Assembly: GCF_001704635.1 (NCBI RefSeq)
Contig: NZ_MAXF01000018.1
Location: 1 to 35,225, forward strand
Reading direction: 5' to 3'
Source: Streptomyces sparsogenes
GTDB taxonomy: Bacteria > Actinomycetota > Actinomycetes > Streptomycetales > Streptomycetaceae
Length of the DNA: 35,225 bases
Shown piece after piece: positions 15,986-24,030 of this stretch. Positions within the stretch are counted from its first letter, which is position 1, and every line of letters starts with the position of its first letter. The position numbers and the translations under genes were made by a program. The notes under the pieces are model-generated. The model was not told where the DNA came from, did no database searches, and saw only the letters and a program-made list of their open reading frames with translations.

Positions 15986-17417
15986 AGCCGCGGCCGGCCC
16001 GCGCCCGGTCCCCGGGCGGCCCCACCGCCGCCAGGGCCGTGCCCGCCAGGAAGCAGCCGGCGCCGACCGCGACCGACAGCCGCATCCCCGCGTAGAAGCC
16101 GCCGGACGCCGCGAGGAGCGTGCCGAACAGCGCCACCCCGATCGCGCTGCCCAGCTGCCGCGCCGCGTTGAACGCCCCGGACGCCGCGCCGCGCACCTCC
16201 TCCGGTGCCGCCTCCATCGCCGCGACGGTCGCCGAGGGCATGGCGAGCGACGTCCCGAAGCCGGCCGCCAGCAGGGCCGGGAGGAGCAGCCCGTACGGCG
16301 TGTGGGGCCCGGCCGCGCACCAGCCCAGCAGCCCCGCGGCGCCGATCAGCAGCCCGGCCACGACCGGGGCGCGGGTGCCGACGCGCGCGGCCAGCCGCCC
16401 GGACAGCGGGGAGCCGAGCGCCGCCATCGCCCCCATGGGCAGCAGCGCCAGGCCCGTCCCCAGCGGGTCGAAGCCCCGGTGCCACTGGAAGTAGACGGTG
16501 GTGAGGAACAGCAGTCCGTAGAAGCCCAGGTTGAGCAGGACGCCCACGGCCAGGCAGGCCGGGAAGCGGAAGCCGGCGAACAGCCGCGGCGGCAGCGCGG
16601 GGGCCGCCGCCCGCCGCTCCAGCCTCCAGAACAGCGCGCCCGCGAGCGGGGCGGCCGCCAGGCAGCCCAGGACCAGCGGGTCGCCCCAGCCGCGGCCCCC
16701 CGCCTCGTTGAGCCCGGCCGTCAGGGCGGCGACCCCGGCGGCGGCGCAGAGCTGGGCCGCCACGTCGAGCGGCCGGCGCTCCCGGCCCCCGGAGACCTTC
16801 GGCGCGGGCACCCGGCGGCGGGTGAGGACCACGGCGAACACGCCGACCGGGATGTTGAGGAAGAAGACCGCACGCCAATCGACGCCCCACACCAGCAGCC
16901 CGCCGAGCACCGGACCCGCCGCGGCGGCGCTCCCGGCGATCCCGCCCCACACGCCGAACGCCCGGGCGCGGGCGGCCGGTTCGGGGTGCAGCTCGCCGAG
17001 CAGCGCGAGCGAGGCGGGCACCATCATCGCCGCCCCGGCCCCCTGCGCCAGCCGCGCGCCGACCAGCACCGCGGCCGTCGGGGCCAGGGCGCAGCCGGCC
17101 GAGGCGGCCGTGAACACGCCGAGACCGGCCAGGAAGACCCTCCGGTGCCCCAGCCGGTCCCCCAGGCCGCCGCAGAGCAGCAGCAGCCCGGCGAACGCCA
17201 GGGTGTACCCGTCCACCACCCACTGGAGGACGCCGTGGCCCGCGCCGAGGTCCGCGGCGATCCGCGGGACGGCCACGGTGACGACGGTGACGTCGAGGAT
17301 GACCAGGAAGTACCCGAGACAGATCGCGAGCAGCGGCAGTCTGCGCACCTCGGGCGGGCCCGCGGTGGGGCGGGCGGAGCGGGGCGGGCGGGGGGATCGG
17401 AGATCGGATGGGGTCAT
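15984..17417 (-). CDS. MFS transporter, DHA2-like multidrug exporter
   Basis: A proton-driven efflux permease of 477 aa with about 14 hydrophobic helices. Motif A is GGLGDRLGHRRVF, and the early LDVTVVTVAVPRIAADLG segment is typical of the EmrB/QacA (DHA2) group. Motif C-like GIAGSAAAAGPVLGG lies in helix 5. The N-terminus (first ~28 residues) is a Pro/Arg-rich cytoplasmic tail. ATG 17417 on the minus strand has GGAGG almost in contact, and a GACTCT hexamer lies 6 nt before it. It is divergent from an ArsR-type regulator gene across 133 bp. This is the usual arrangement for a drug-responsive exporter and its regulator. The drug substrate is unknown. Confidence 0.92.
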   Translation of the reverse strand: MTPSDLRSPRPPRSARPTAGPPEVRRLPLLAICLGYFLVILDVTVVTVAVPRIAADLGAGHGVLQWVVDGYTLAFAGLLLLCGGLGDRLGHRRVFLAGLGVFTAASAGCALAPTAAVLVGARLAQGAGAAMMVPASLALLGELHPEPAARARAFGVWGGIAGSAAAAGPVLGGLLVWGVDWRAVFFLNIPVGVFAVVLTRRRVPAPKVSGGRERRPLDVAAQLCAAAGVAALTAGLNEAGGRGWGDPLVLGCLAAAPLAGALFWRLERRAAAPALPPRLFAGFRFPACLAVGVLLNLGFYGLLFLTTVYFQWHRGFDPLGTGLALLPMGAMAALGSPLSGRLAARVGTRAPVVAGLLIGAAGLLGWCAAGPHTPYGLLLPALLAAGFGTSLAMPSATVAAMEAAPEEVRGAASGAFNAARQLGSAIGVALFGTLLAASGGFYAGMRLSVAVGAGCFLAGTALAAVGPPGDRARAGRG

Positions 17418-17508
17418 GCCTCCAGAGTCCCCGCGGGTCCCTTCGGTCCCCGCCGAATCGTGCCCGTCCGCATCGGGGCCCGCCCTCGCGCCCCGCCCGC
17501 GCGCCCAC

Positions 17509-17528
17509 GCTTCGCCCGGCGCCGAAGC
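17509..17528. promoter_or_regulatory. inverted repeat in MFS/ArsR divergent promoter region
   Basis: GCTTCG (17509-17514) and CGAAGC (17523-17528) form a dyad around 8 nt. It falls where the -35 region of the ArsR-type gene should be. Candidate operator for the regulator. Confidence 0.4.
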
Positions 17529-17550
17529 GACCCCGTCCTACGGTGGGGGC

Positions 17551-18330
17551 ATGGCCTCCCCCGACGCCCCCGACCCCGGCCCCGCCCGCGACGCGGACAT
17601 CGCCCGGGCCGCCGCCGCGATCGCCGACCCCTCCCGCGCCCGCGTCCTGCGGGCCCTCGCCGAGGGGCGGGCGCTGCCCGCGAGCGTGCTGGCGGCGGAG
17701 GCGGGGGTCAGCGCCTCCACGGTGAGCGGGCATCTGGCGCTGCTGCTGGAGTCCGGCGTGGTCCGGGTCGAGCCGCACGGCCGCCACCGCTACTACCGGC
17801 TGGCGGGCCCCGCCGTCGCCGAGGCGCTCGAGGCCCTGGCCCGGATCTCCCCGCCGCTGCCCGTCACCTCGCTGCGCGAGGCCGGCCACGCGCACGCCCT
17901 GCGCCGCGCGCGCACCTGCTACGACCATGTCGCGGGCCGCTTGGGCGTGACGCTGATGGCGGCCCTGCTGGAGCGGGGCTGTCTGGAAGGCGGCGACGGC
18001 CGCTTCGACCCGGGGACGGCGCAGCGCGACCGGCTGTCCGCCCCGGGGCAGGACGTCACCTACCGGCTGACCGCGTCGGGTCGCGAGGAACTGGCGGCCT
18101 TCGGCGTGGACGCGGACCGGCTCCGGGGGCGGCGCCCGCTGATCCGCTACTGCGTGGACTGGACCGAGCAGCGCCACCACCTGGCCGGCGCCCTCGGCGC
18201 CGCGCTCACCGACCGGCTGTTCGAGCGCGACTGGATCCGCCGGGGCACCCGCCGCCGGGTGGTCCTGCTGACCGACGCGGGCCGGACGGGCCTCGAGCGC
18301 GTCTTCGGCGTGCGCCCGCCCTGGGACTGA
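17551..18330 (+). CDS. ArsR-type winged-helix transcriptional regulator
   Basis: A 259-aa regulator. Residues ~10-95 form an ArsR-like winged helix (IADPSRARVLRALAEG, then the recognition helix VSASTVSGHLALLLESGVV and the wing HGRHRYYRLAG). The C-terminal ~160 residues are an extra domain found in actinobacterial members, of unknown function; it contains single Cys residues but no clear metal-binding cluster. TACGGT (17539-17544) lies 6 nt before ATG 17551, so the transcript is probably leaderless. The gene is divergent from the MFS exporter gene and is likely to repress it and itself through the dyad at 17509-17528. Confidence 0.87.
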   Translation: MASPDAPDPGPARDADIARAAAAIADPSRARVLRALAEGRALPASVLAAEAGVSASTVSGHLALLLESGVVRVEPHGRHRYYRLAGPAVAEALEALARISPPLPVTSLREAGHAHALRRARTCYDHVAGRLGVTLMAALLERGCLEGGDGRFDPGTAQRDRLSAPGQDVTYRLTASGREELAAFGVDADRLRGRRPLIRYCVDWTEQRHHLAGALGAALTDRLFERDWIRRGTRRRVVLLTDAGRTGLERVFGVRPPWD

Positions 18331-18438
18331 GCCGGTCCGGCGCCGGCCCCGCCCCCAGCCCCCGGCCGGCGCCCGCCCTACCCGTACACCCGCCCCGCCC
18401 CGGCGCCCGTCCTGTCCCAACGCCGGCCGGGGCCCGCC

Positions 18439-19923
18439 CTACCCCAACGCCGCCACCCGGTCCCGGTACCCCCGCACCGCCGCCGCGTCGCGATACGGCT
18501 CCAGCCGTCGCTCGAAGTCGCGCACGTAGTCCGCGGCCCGCGCCGAACGCATCTCCGCCGCCTGCTGCGCCGCCTCCGCGCCCAGCGCGCACGCCTGCTC
18601 CAGCTCGCCGAGGCCCAGCCGCGCCGTCGCCAGCACCACACGGCAGAACAGCCTGCTGCGCGCGTACGCCTTGCCGCGCAGCTGTAGGGAGCGCTCGGCG
18701 TGCTGCGCCGCGGCGCGGTACTGCTGGAGATCGCGGTGGCAGTGGCCGAACTCGTCGGCCAGCTGGGCCTCGTCGAAGAACCGCGTCCAGTACGGCGCCT
18801 CGTCCCCCGGCCGGGCGGTCTCCAGCGCCCGCTCGGCGCGGGCCAGCGAGGCGGTGCAGGCCCGGACCTCGCCGAGCACGGCATGGCCCCGGGCCTCCAC
18901 CGCGTGCAGCAGCGACTGGAGGACGGGCGGGGCGCCGCCGCCGACGCCCTGCTGGGCCACCCGGGCCAGCTGGACGGCCTCCCGCCCGTGGCCCAGGTAG
19001 ACGGCCTGGCGGCTCATCGTCACCAGCACATAGCTGCCGTACGGCCGGTCCCCGGCGGCCTGCGCGAGCCGCAGCGCCTGGACGAAGTACCGCTGGGCCA
19101 GGCCGTGGGCGGCGATGTCGTACGAGGTCCAGCCCGCCAGCCGGGTCAGATCGGCGATCGCGGAGAACAGCCGCCGCCCGATGGTCTCGCCGTAGGTGCC
19201 GCGCAGCATCGGCTCGCCCTCGTGCTCGAGATAGCGCACCAGCGCCTGCCGGGCGTGGCCGCCGCCGTAGGTCTGGTCCAGCGAGCGGAACAGCTCGCCC
19301 ACCGAGCGCAGCGCGGCGATGTCCCCGGCCGTGACCCGGTGGCCCGGCCCGCGCTGCCAGCGGTCGGCCTGCCGCTGCCGGGGCAGCGGCGGGCAGGCGG
19401 AGGGCGCGGCGGCCCGGCCGGGTGCGCCGGGGGCCCGCCCGGCGCCCGGGGCCGGGGCGGCCGGTTCGCCGCGCGCCACCTTGTCGTCGGGCCGGCCGAT
19501 CAGCCAGTCGCGGCTGGGGACCACCAGGCCCGCCGGGGTGAAGGCGATCTTCCGCAGCTCCGCCTGGCTGCCGGAGTCCTTGCGCCACAGCCCGCTGACG
19601 ATGTCCACGGCCTCCTGCGGGGTGGCCGCGAACTCCAGCCCGGCGTAGACCGGCGCACAGGCGTCGAGGCCCAGGTCCTGTGCCGTCAGCCGGCGCCCCA
19701 GGCGCCGGGTGAAGACCTCGGCGATCAGCGCCGGGGTGGTGCCGCGCGGCTGCTGTCCGCGCAGCCAGCGGGTCACCGATGTCTTGTCGTACCGCAGGTC
19801 CAAGCCGTGCTCCAGGCCGAGCTGGTCGACCCGCCGGGCGAGCCCGGCGTTCGAGAAGCCAGCCTCCGCGATGAGCGCGGCGAGCTGACGGTTGGGAATG
19901 CGCTGCGGGGGTCGTTCCGTCAT
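18439..19923 (-). CDS. NsdA-like regulator with N-terminal HTH-like domain and TPR-like repeats
   Basis: A 494-aa actinobacterial regulator. The first ~80 residues resemble a helix-turn-helix domain (AALIAEAGFSNAGLARRVDQ, then YDKTSVTRWLRGQQPRG). The middle (~155-205) holds a Pro/Ala-rich linker. The last ~280 residues are alpha-helical with TPR-like repeats rich in Ala, Leu, Arg and aromatic residues. It resembles the NsdA type of Streptomyces regulators that affect sporulation and antibiotic production. The true target is not known. ATG 19923 was chosen because the conserved N-terminus starts here; an open frame continues upstream across the promoter. The gene is divergent from lipB, with 227 bp between the two starts. 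Confidence 0.82.
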   Translation of the reverse strand: MTERPPQRIPNRQLAALIAEAGFSNAGLARRVDQLGLEHGLDLRYDKTSVTRWLRGQQPRGTTPALIAEVFTRRLGRRLTAQDLGLDACAPVYAGLEFAATPQEAVDIVSGLWRKDSGSQAELRKIAFTPAGLVVPSRDWLIGRPDDKVARGEPAAPAPGAGRAPGAPGRAAAPSACPPLPRQRQADRWQRGPGHRVTAGDIAALRSVGELFRSLDQTYGGGHARQALVRYLEHEGEPMLRGTYGETIGRRLFSAIADLTRLAGWTSYDIAAHGLAQRYFVQALRLAQAAGDRPYGSYVLVTMSRQAVYLGHGREAVQLARVAQQGVGGGAPPVLQSLLHAVEARGHAVLGEVRACTASLARAERALETARPGDEAPYWTRFFDEAQLADEFGHCHRDLQQYRAAAQHAERSLQLRGKAYARSRLFCRVVLATARLGLGELEQACALGAEAAQQAAEMRSARAADYVRDFERRLEPYRDAAAVRGYRDRVAALG

Positions 19924-19944
19924 CAGCCTGCCGGTCTCCCTGAT

Positions 19945-19959
19945 CGTTTCGTGGAAACG
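19945..19959. promoter_or_regulatory. GTTTC dyad at the promoter of the NsdA-like gene
   Basis: CGTTTC-GTG-GAAACG is a perfect 6-bp inverted repeat. It sits 21 nt before the start codon and just downstream of a minus-strand TACATT hexamer (19970-19965). It would cover the transcription start, which fits an autoregulatory operator. Confidence 0.45.
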
Positions 19960-20084
19960 GCGCGAATGTAGTAGCCGGTGGGGCGCCGATCGGCGCGGTC
20001 GCCCGGCATTCATCCGATCGTGTGAGGGACCGCCCGGGAGCGGGCGGCAGCCGATCCGGATGCCGGGGCCGGATCCGCCGGACG

Positions 20085-20090
20085 TACAGT
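20085..20090 (+). promoter_or_regulatory. possible -10 box of lipB
   Basis: TACAGT lies about 60 nt before the lipB start and would give a leader of roughly 54 nt. No clear -35 element is visible. Confidence 0.35.
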
Positions 20091-20150
20091 GGCGGGGGCG
20101 CCCCGGGTGGGGCGCCGGAGCGCTGTACGAGGTCCGAAGGGATTGCCGCC

Positions 20151-20933
20151 GTGAGTGAGCTGCGCTTTGTCCATCTGGGTTTCGGGGCTGACGCCGTCGA
20201 GTACCAGGAGGCGTGGCAGGAGCAACGGCGGGTGCACGCCGCCCGCTTCGCGGACGAGGTGCCGGACACCTGCCTGCTGCTCGAGCACCCCCCGGTCTAC
20301 ACCGCCGGCCGGCGCACGGCCGACGACGAGCGCCCCCTGGACGGCACCCCGGTCGTGGACGTGGACCGCGGCGGCAAGATCACCTGGCATGGCCCGGGCC
20401 AGCTCGTCGGCTATCCGATCCTCAAGCTGCCGCGCCCGGTGGACGTCGTGGCCCACGTACGCCGTCTGGAGGAGGCGCTGCTGCTCACCTGTGCGGAGTT
20501 CGGCCTGGAGGCCACCCGGGTCGAGGGCCGCAGCGGGGTGTGGGTGCTGGGCGATCCGCTGGAGGAGCGCCGGGCGCTGGGCGGGCTGAACCTGGACTTC
20601 GACCCGCGCCTCGCCGACGAGGAGTTCGACCCGCGGCTGAGCGGCCCGGAGTACGCCCCGTCCAACGCCGGCCAGCGCCGCGAGGACCGCAAGCTCGCCC
20701 AGATCGGGGTGCGGGTCGCCAAGGGCGTGACCATGCACGGCTTCTCGCTGAACGTCAATCCCGACACCACCTGGTTCGACCGGATCGTGCCGTGCGGGAT
20801 CCGCGACGCGGGGGTGACCTCGCTCTCGGAGGAGCTGGGCCGCGAGATCACCGTGGCGGAGGTGCTCCCCGTGATCGAGAAGCATCTGCGGGCGGTCCTG
20901 GAGTCCTCCGTACCGCTGCCGCGCGCGGTCTGA
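20151..20933 (+). CDS. lipB: octanoyl-[acyl carrier protein]:protein octanoyltransferase
   Basis: LipB moves the octanoyl group from acyl carrier protein to the lipoyl-domain lysine of E2 and other apo-proteins, the first step of lipoate assembly. Conserved features are [12 protein letters not shown], the [17 protein letters not shown] block, the catalytic Lys K181 in [10 protein letters not shown], and the catalytic Cys C215 in VPCGI. Length is 260 aa. GTG 20151 was chosen because GAAGGGA precedes it at a good distance and [10 protein letters not shown] matches the family start; the longer frame upstream crosses the promoter. lipA follows on the same strand 175 bp later. Its natural substrates include the two lipoyl domains of the E2 encoded at 4694-6481. 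Confidence 0.95.
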   Translation: MSELRFVHLGFGADAVEYQEAWQEQRRVHAARFADEVPDTCLLLEHPPVYTAGRRTADDERPLDGTPVVDVDRGGKITWHGPGQLVGYPILKLPRPVDVVAHVRRLEEALLLTCAEFGLEATRVEGRSGVWVLGDPLEERRALGGLNLDFDPRLADEEFDPRLSGPEYAPSNAGQRREDRKLAQIGVRVAKGVTMHGFSLNVNPDTTWFDRIVPCGIRDAGVTSLSEELGREITVAEVLPVIEKHLRAVLESSVPLPRAV

Positions 20934-21108
20934 CGGCCGCGCCCGGTTCCGCGACGCCCGGGGAAGGGGCCCTGGGGGTCAGCGGTTGCCCTGGGCGCAA
21001 GGACGTACGAATGACGGGCGTACCCTGGGGTTCGCCGAAGATTCGATGCCCCGTCGGCCCCGCCGATCGCATCTCACGAAGCTCGCCAAGCACTAAGGAG
21101 TGCCGGAC

Positions 21109-22059
21109 GTGTCCGCAGTCGCACCCGACGGACGCAAAATGCTGCGCCTTGAGGTCCGGAACAGCCAGACGCCCATCGAGCGCAAGCCCGAGTGGATCAA
21201 GACCCGCGCGAAGATGGGTCCCGAGTACACCGAGCTGCAGGGCCTGGTGAAGCGCGAGGGCCTGCACACCGTGTGCCAGGAGGCGGGCTGTCCGAACATC
21301 TACGAATGCTGGGAGGACCGCGAGGCGACGTTCCTGATCGGCGGCGACCAGTGCACCCGGCGCTGTGACTTCTGCCAGATCGACACCGGCAAGCCGCAGG
21401 CCCTGGACCGGGACGAGCCGCGCCGGGTGGCCGAATCCGTACAGGCGATGGAGCTGAAGTACGCGACGGTCACCGGGGTCGCCCGCGACGACCTCGAGGA
21501 CGGCGGCGCCTGGCTCTACGCGGAGACCGTCCGGCAGATCCACGCGCTGATGCCGGACACCGGCGTCGAGCTGCTGATCCCGGACTTCAACGCGGTGCCC
21601 GAGCAGCTCGCCGAGGTCTTCTCCGCCCGCCCCGAGGTGCTCGCGCACAACGTGGAGACCGTCCCGCGGATCTTCAAGCGCATCCGCCCCGCCTTCCGCT
21701 ACGAGCGCTCGCTCGAGGTGATCACCAAGGCGCGCGAGGCGGGCCTGGTCACCAAGTCCAATCTGATCCTGGGCATGGGCGAGGAGCGGGCGGAGATCAG
21801 CCAGGCGCTTCAGGACCTGTACGACGCGGGCTGCGAGCTGATCACCATCACCCAGTACCTGCGGCCGACCGTCCGGCACCACCCGGTGGACCGCTGGGTC
21901 AAGCCGCAGGAGTTCGTGGAGCTGAAGGAGGAGGCCGAGGAGATCGGCTTCGCCGGTGTCATGTCCGGCCCCCTCGTGCGCTCCTCCTACCGGGCGGGCA
22001 GGCTCTACCAGCAGGCGATCGAGAAGCGCGGCGCCGCGGTGGCCGCGCAGGCGGTGTGA
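21109..22059 (+). CDS. lipA: lipoyl synthase (radical SAM)
   Basis: LipA inserts two sulfur atoms into the octanoyl chain bound to E2 or GcvH, using radical S-adenosylmethionine chemistry. Both iron-sulfur clusters are visible. C56/C61/C67 ([12 protein letters not shown]) bind the auxiliary cluster that gives up sulfur. C82/C86/C89 (CTRRCDFC) bind the radical-SAM cluster. The C-terminal RSSYRAG carries the conserved Ser that ligates the auxiliary cluster. Length is 316 aa. GTG 21109 follows AAGGAG (21095-21100) at 8 nt and is preferred over GTG 21100, which overlaps that ribosome-binding site. It acts directly after LipB. Confidence 0.96.
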   Translation: MSAVAPDGRKMLRLEVRNSQTPIERKPEWIKTRAKMGPEYTELQGLVKREGLHTVCQEAGCPNIYECWEDREATFLIGGDQCTRRCDFCQIDTGKPQALDRDEPRRVAESVQAMELKYATVTGVARDDLEDGGAWLYAETVRQIHALMPDTGVELLIPDFNAVPEQLAEVFSARPEVLAHNVETVPRIFKRIRPAFRYERSLEVITKAREAGLVTKSNLILGMGEERAEISQALQDLYDAGCELITITQYLRPTVRHHPVDRWVKPQEFVELKEEAEEIGFAGVMSGPLVRSSYRAGRLYQQAIEKRGAAVAAQAV

Positions 22060-22171
22060 CCAACACGCTGTGTGAGTACGGGCACATCCCACCCGCCGCG
22101 CCTCGGGCGACCCCGCAGGTCAGAGGTGGGATGGGCGCCGTTTCAAGGCTTCATCGGTGTTTGACCGGCCG

Positions 22172-22187
22172 GTCACGCACTGGTAAC
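22172..22187 (+). promoter_or_regulatory. putative GlnR site upstream of the 66-aa gene
   Basis: GTCAC-n6-GTAAC fits the a-site/b-site spacing of GlnR (GTnAC-n6-GAAAC), with 4 of 5 matches in the second half. A further TTGAC lies exactly 11 bp upstream (22161-22165), and GTAAC recurs slightly out of phase at 22196-22200. It is weaker than the glnA site. Confidence 0.5.
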
Positions 22188-22261
22188 ACCTTTGGGTAAC
22201 GATTAAGCCACGCAACGTTTTGCGTTCGCTTCGATCATCACGCCGCTCCCGAGGGGGACCC

Positions 22262-22462
22262 ATGTCGGCCGCGCCTGTCCGTCCGCCGTCCGTCACCGAC
22301 GCACTGCTCGTCCTGGAGGGTCTGCTGCTGGGCGGCGGTCAGCGCACCGCCCGCCGCAACGCCTGGACCGCGGTGCTGGAGGACCGGCGCCGCGCGAAGG
22401 ACCGTCACGAGGCCGAGCACGTCCTGGAGGCCGTGTCCGCCGGGGCTTCCCAGGCCACGTAA
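22262..22462 (+). CDS. small protein, SCO2195-type, likely GlnR-regulated
   Basis: A 66-aa protein beginning MSAAPVRPPSVTDALLVLEG. It is rich in Arg, Ala and Glu and likely helical, with no signal peptide, Cys pair or membrane segment. It resembles the short conserved Streptomyces protein known as SCO2195, which I recall as a member of the GlnR nitrogen regulon. Its molecular role is unknown. ATG 22262 lies a few nt after GAGGGG. The stop codon TAA also forms the first bases of the -10 box of the next gene. The upstream intergenic region (22060-22261) is AT-rich by local standards and contains GlnR-like half sites. Confidence 0.78.
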   Translation: MSAAPVRPPSVTDALLVLEGLLLGGGQRTARRNAWTAVLEDRRRAKDRHEAEHVLEAVSAGASQAT

Positions 22463-22465
22463 ACT
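22460..22465 (+). promoter_or_regulatory. -10 box of DUF4191 gene, overlapping a stop codon
   Basis: TAAACT lies 7 nt before ATG 22473, giving a leaderless transcript. Its first three bases are the stop codon of the 66-aa gene. Confidence 0.6.
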
Positions 22466-22472
22466 TCGCTGT

Positions 22473-23153
22473 ATGGCGAGGAAGGAAACATCCGAGAATC
22501 CGGGGCGACTGAAGCAGATCGCCCTGACCTACAAGATGACCAAGAAGGTCGACTCCAAGGTCGGTCTTGTCGTCGCCGCGGTGGGAATCGTCACTTTCGG
22601 TGTCTTCCTCGCCTTCGGCTTCTGGATCGACCACCCGATCTTCCTGGGCATCCTGGGCTTTGTCCTGGCCTTCCTCGCGATGGCGATCGTTTTCGGCCGC
22701 CGTGCCGAGCGGGCGGCCTTCGGACAGATGGAGGGTCAGCCGGGCGCGGCGGCGGCGGTGCTGGAGAACGTGGGCCGTGGCTGGTCGGTGACCCCCGCGG
22801 TGGCGATGAACCGCAACCAGGACGTCATCCACCGGGCCGTCGGCAAGGCGGGCATCGTGCTGGTCGCCGAGGGCAACCCGAACCGGCTGAAGTCCATGCT
22901 GGCCGCGGAGAAGAAGCGGATGGCGCGCATCGTCGCGGACGTGCCGGTCCACGATGTGATCGTGGGCACCGGCGAGGACCAGGTGCCGATCAAGAAGCTG
23001 CGCACCAAGCTGCTGAAGCTGCCGCGGGTGCTGCCCGGCGCGCAGGTGACGGTGGTCAACGACCGGCTGCGGGCGCTGGGTGACCTGATGAGCAACATGC
23101 CCATCCCGAAGGGCCCGATGCCCAAGGGGATGCGGATGCCGAAGGGCCGCTGA
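22473..23153 (+). CDS. DUF4191 membrane protein
   Basis: A 226-aa integral membrane protein of unknown function, conserved across actinobacteria next to lipA and glnA (Rv2219 in M. tuberculosis). The basic N-terminus (LKQIALTYKMTKKVD) is followed by two adjacent hydrophobic helices (about residues 29-50 and 54-74). A cytoplasmic C-terminal domain then contains NRNQDVIHRAVGKAGIVLVAEG and a Lys/Arg-rich stretch. The tail ends in short Met-Pro-Lys-Gly repeats (~208-226). The start is fixed by the -10 TAAACT 7 nt before it. Its stop is followed by a long bidirectional hairpin. Confidence 0.92.
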   Translation: MARKETSENPGRLKQIALTYKMTKKVDSKVGLVVAAVGIVTFGVFLAFGFWIDHPIFLGILGFVLAFLAMAIVFGRRAERAAFGQMEGQPGAAAAVLENVGRGWSVTPAVAMNRNQDVIHRAVGKAGIVLVAEGNPNRLKSMLAAEKKRMARIVADVPVHDVIVGTGEDQVPIKKLRTKLLKLPRVLPGAQVTVVNDRLRALGDLMSNMPIPKGPMPKGMRMPKGR

Positions 23154-23184
23154 GGCTCCCGCGCATCACTGGGCGCGTACCGAC

Positions 23185-23237
23185 CGCATACGACGGGGCG
23201 GTCCGGAATCCTCTTCCGGACCGCCCCGTCGTATGCG
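23185..23237. terminator. 24-bp perfect bidirectional hairpin
   Basis: Arms 23185-23208 and 23214-23237 are exact complements around a 5-nt loop. It lies between the ends of the convergent DUF4191 and RDD genes and should stop transcription from both sides. Confidence 0.9.
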
Positions 23238-23275
23238 CGGCTCGTATGTCGCGGCTCGTACGTGGGCCTCGTATG
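23230..23275. repeat. short CGTATG-type direct repeats
   Basis: CGTATG (or CGTACG) recurs at 23230, 23243, 23257 and 23270, with a 13-14-bp period and GCGCGG-like spacers. The array runs from the right arm of the terminator to the RDD stop. It may have arisen by slippage from the hairpin arm. Confidence 0.6.
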
Positions 23276-23285
23276 CGCGGCGGCC

Positions 23286-23753
23286 TCAGATCCGGATCTG
23301 CACCGAGCCGGAGAGCCGGTCGTGCAGACCGCGCGTGTCGCGGTCCCAGACCACGGCGGGGATCACGATCAGCAGCAGCACGCTGCGCAGCACCACCCGG
23401 GGCAGGCCCAGCCGGCCGCCGCGCTCGGAGATCACCCGCAGCTTGAGCAGCAGCTTGCCGGGCGTGCAGCCGACCGTGCCGACGGTGACCACGCTCACCG
23501 CGAAGAAGACGACCAGCGCCCAGTTGCCCGTGGCCTGCGCCGTGCCGCCGGACAGCAGCGCGTAGGAGACGAGGAGGCACAGTGCCCAGTCGATGAGGAG
23601 CGCTCCCACGCGGCGCCCGATGGGCGCGATGGAGCCCGGCCCGCTCTCGGGCAGCCCCAGTCCCTGGCCTCGGTAGCCGAGGTCGACGCCCATGTCCTCG
23701 GCGGCCGCGCGCGGCCCGGAGAGCCATGATCCGATTGCTTGCCTGTTGTCCAC
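23286..23753 (-). CDS. RDD family membrane protein
   Basis: A 155-aa integral membrane protein with an RDD domain. The family pattern is seen in [22 protein letters not shown] (Arg and Asp of the first helix), [14 protein letters not shown] and the C-terminal [11 protein letters not shown]. About three hydrophobic helices are present. The function is unknown; some RDD proteins are ion or proton transporters. On the minus strand TACCGT (23765-23760) lies 6 nt before GTG 23753, which fixes a leaderless start and excludes the upstream ATG 23777. A relative (Rv2219A) holds the same position in M. tuberculosis. It is divergent from glnA. Confidence 0.9.
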   Translation of the reverse strand: MDNRQAIGSWLSGPRAAAEDMGVDLGYRGQGLGLPESGPGSIAPIGRRVGALLIDWALCLLVSYALLSGGTAQATGNWALVVFFAVSVVTVGTVGCTPGKLLLKLRVISERGGRLGLPRVVLRSVLLLIVIPAVVWDRDTRGLHDRLSGSVQIRI

Positions 23754-23896
23754 CCGACCACGGTACTGCGACCGCATACGTTCCCCGTGGAGCGGGGCCC
23801 GCTTCCCGCCCGGCTCTCCCCCGTCGCGCCCCGTCGCGGCCCTTCACGGACCGCTCCCGGGCCTCGCCACCATCCCGCGCGCCCCGCGTACGCTGG

Positions 23897-23934
23897 TTAA
23901 CCTGGGTGAAACAAATGGGTCATGCTTGGGAAAT
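23897..23934 (+). promoter_or_regulatory. double GlnR operator of glnA
   Basis: Four half sites occur at an exact 11-bp period: TTAAC (23897), GAAAC (23908), GTCAT (23919) and GAAAT (23930), each separated by 6 nt. This matches the known GlnR consensus (GTnAC-n6-GAAAC, twice). A possible -10 (TAAGGT, 23945-23950) follows and would give a leader of about 74 nt. Confidence 0.85.
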
Positions 23935-24030
23935 CCCGTCTGCCTAAGGTCGGCCACAGCGCGCCAGCCGCACATGAGCCGCGCGACCGAACAAACCCCC
24001 GTCCCCCGCGGCCGGGCTAGGAGGAGTTGG

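Noticed and set aside
18360..18432. 12-bp complementary arms (18360-18371 and 18421-18432) between the ArsR-type and NsdA-like genes
   Set aside because: The 49-nt loop and simple GC-rich composition make a real terminator uncertain; not listed as a feature.
22085..22133. CATCCCACC/GGTGGGATG arms after lipA
   Set aside because: Possible weak terminator, but the 31-nt loop and lack of a T run make it unconvincing.
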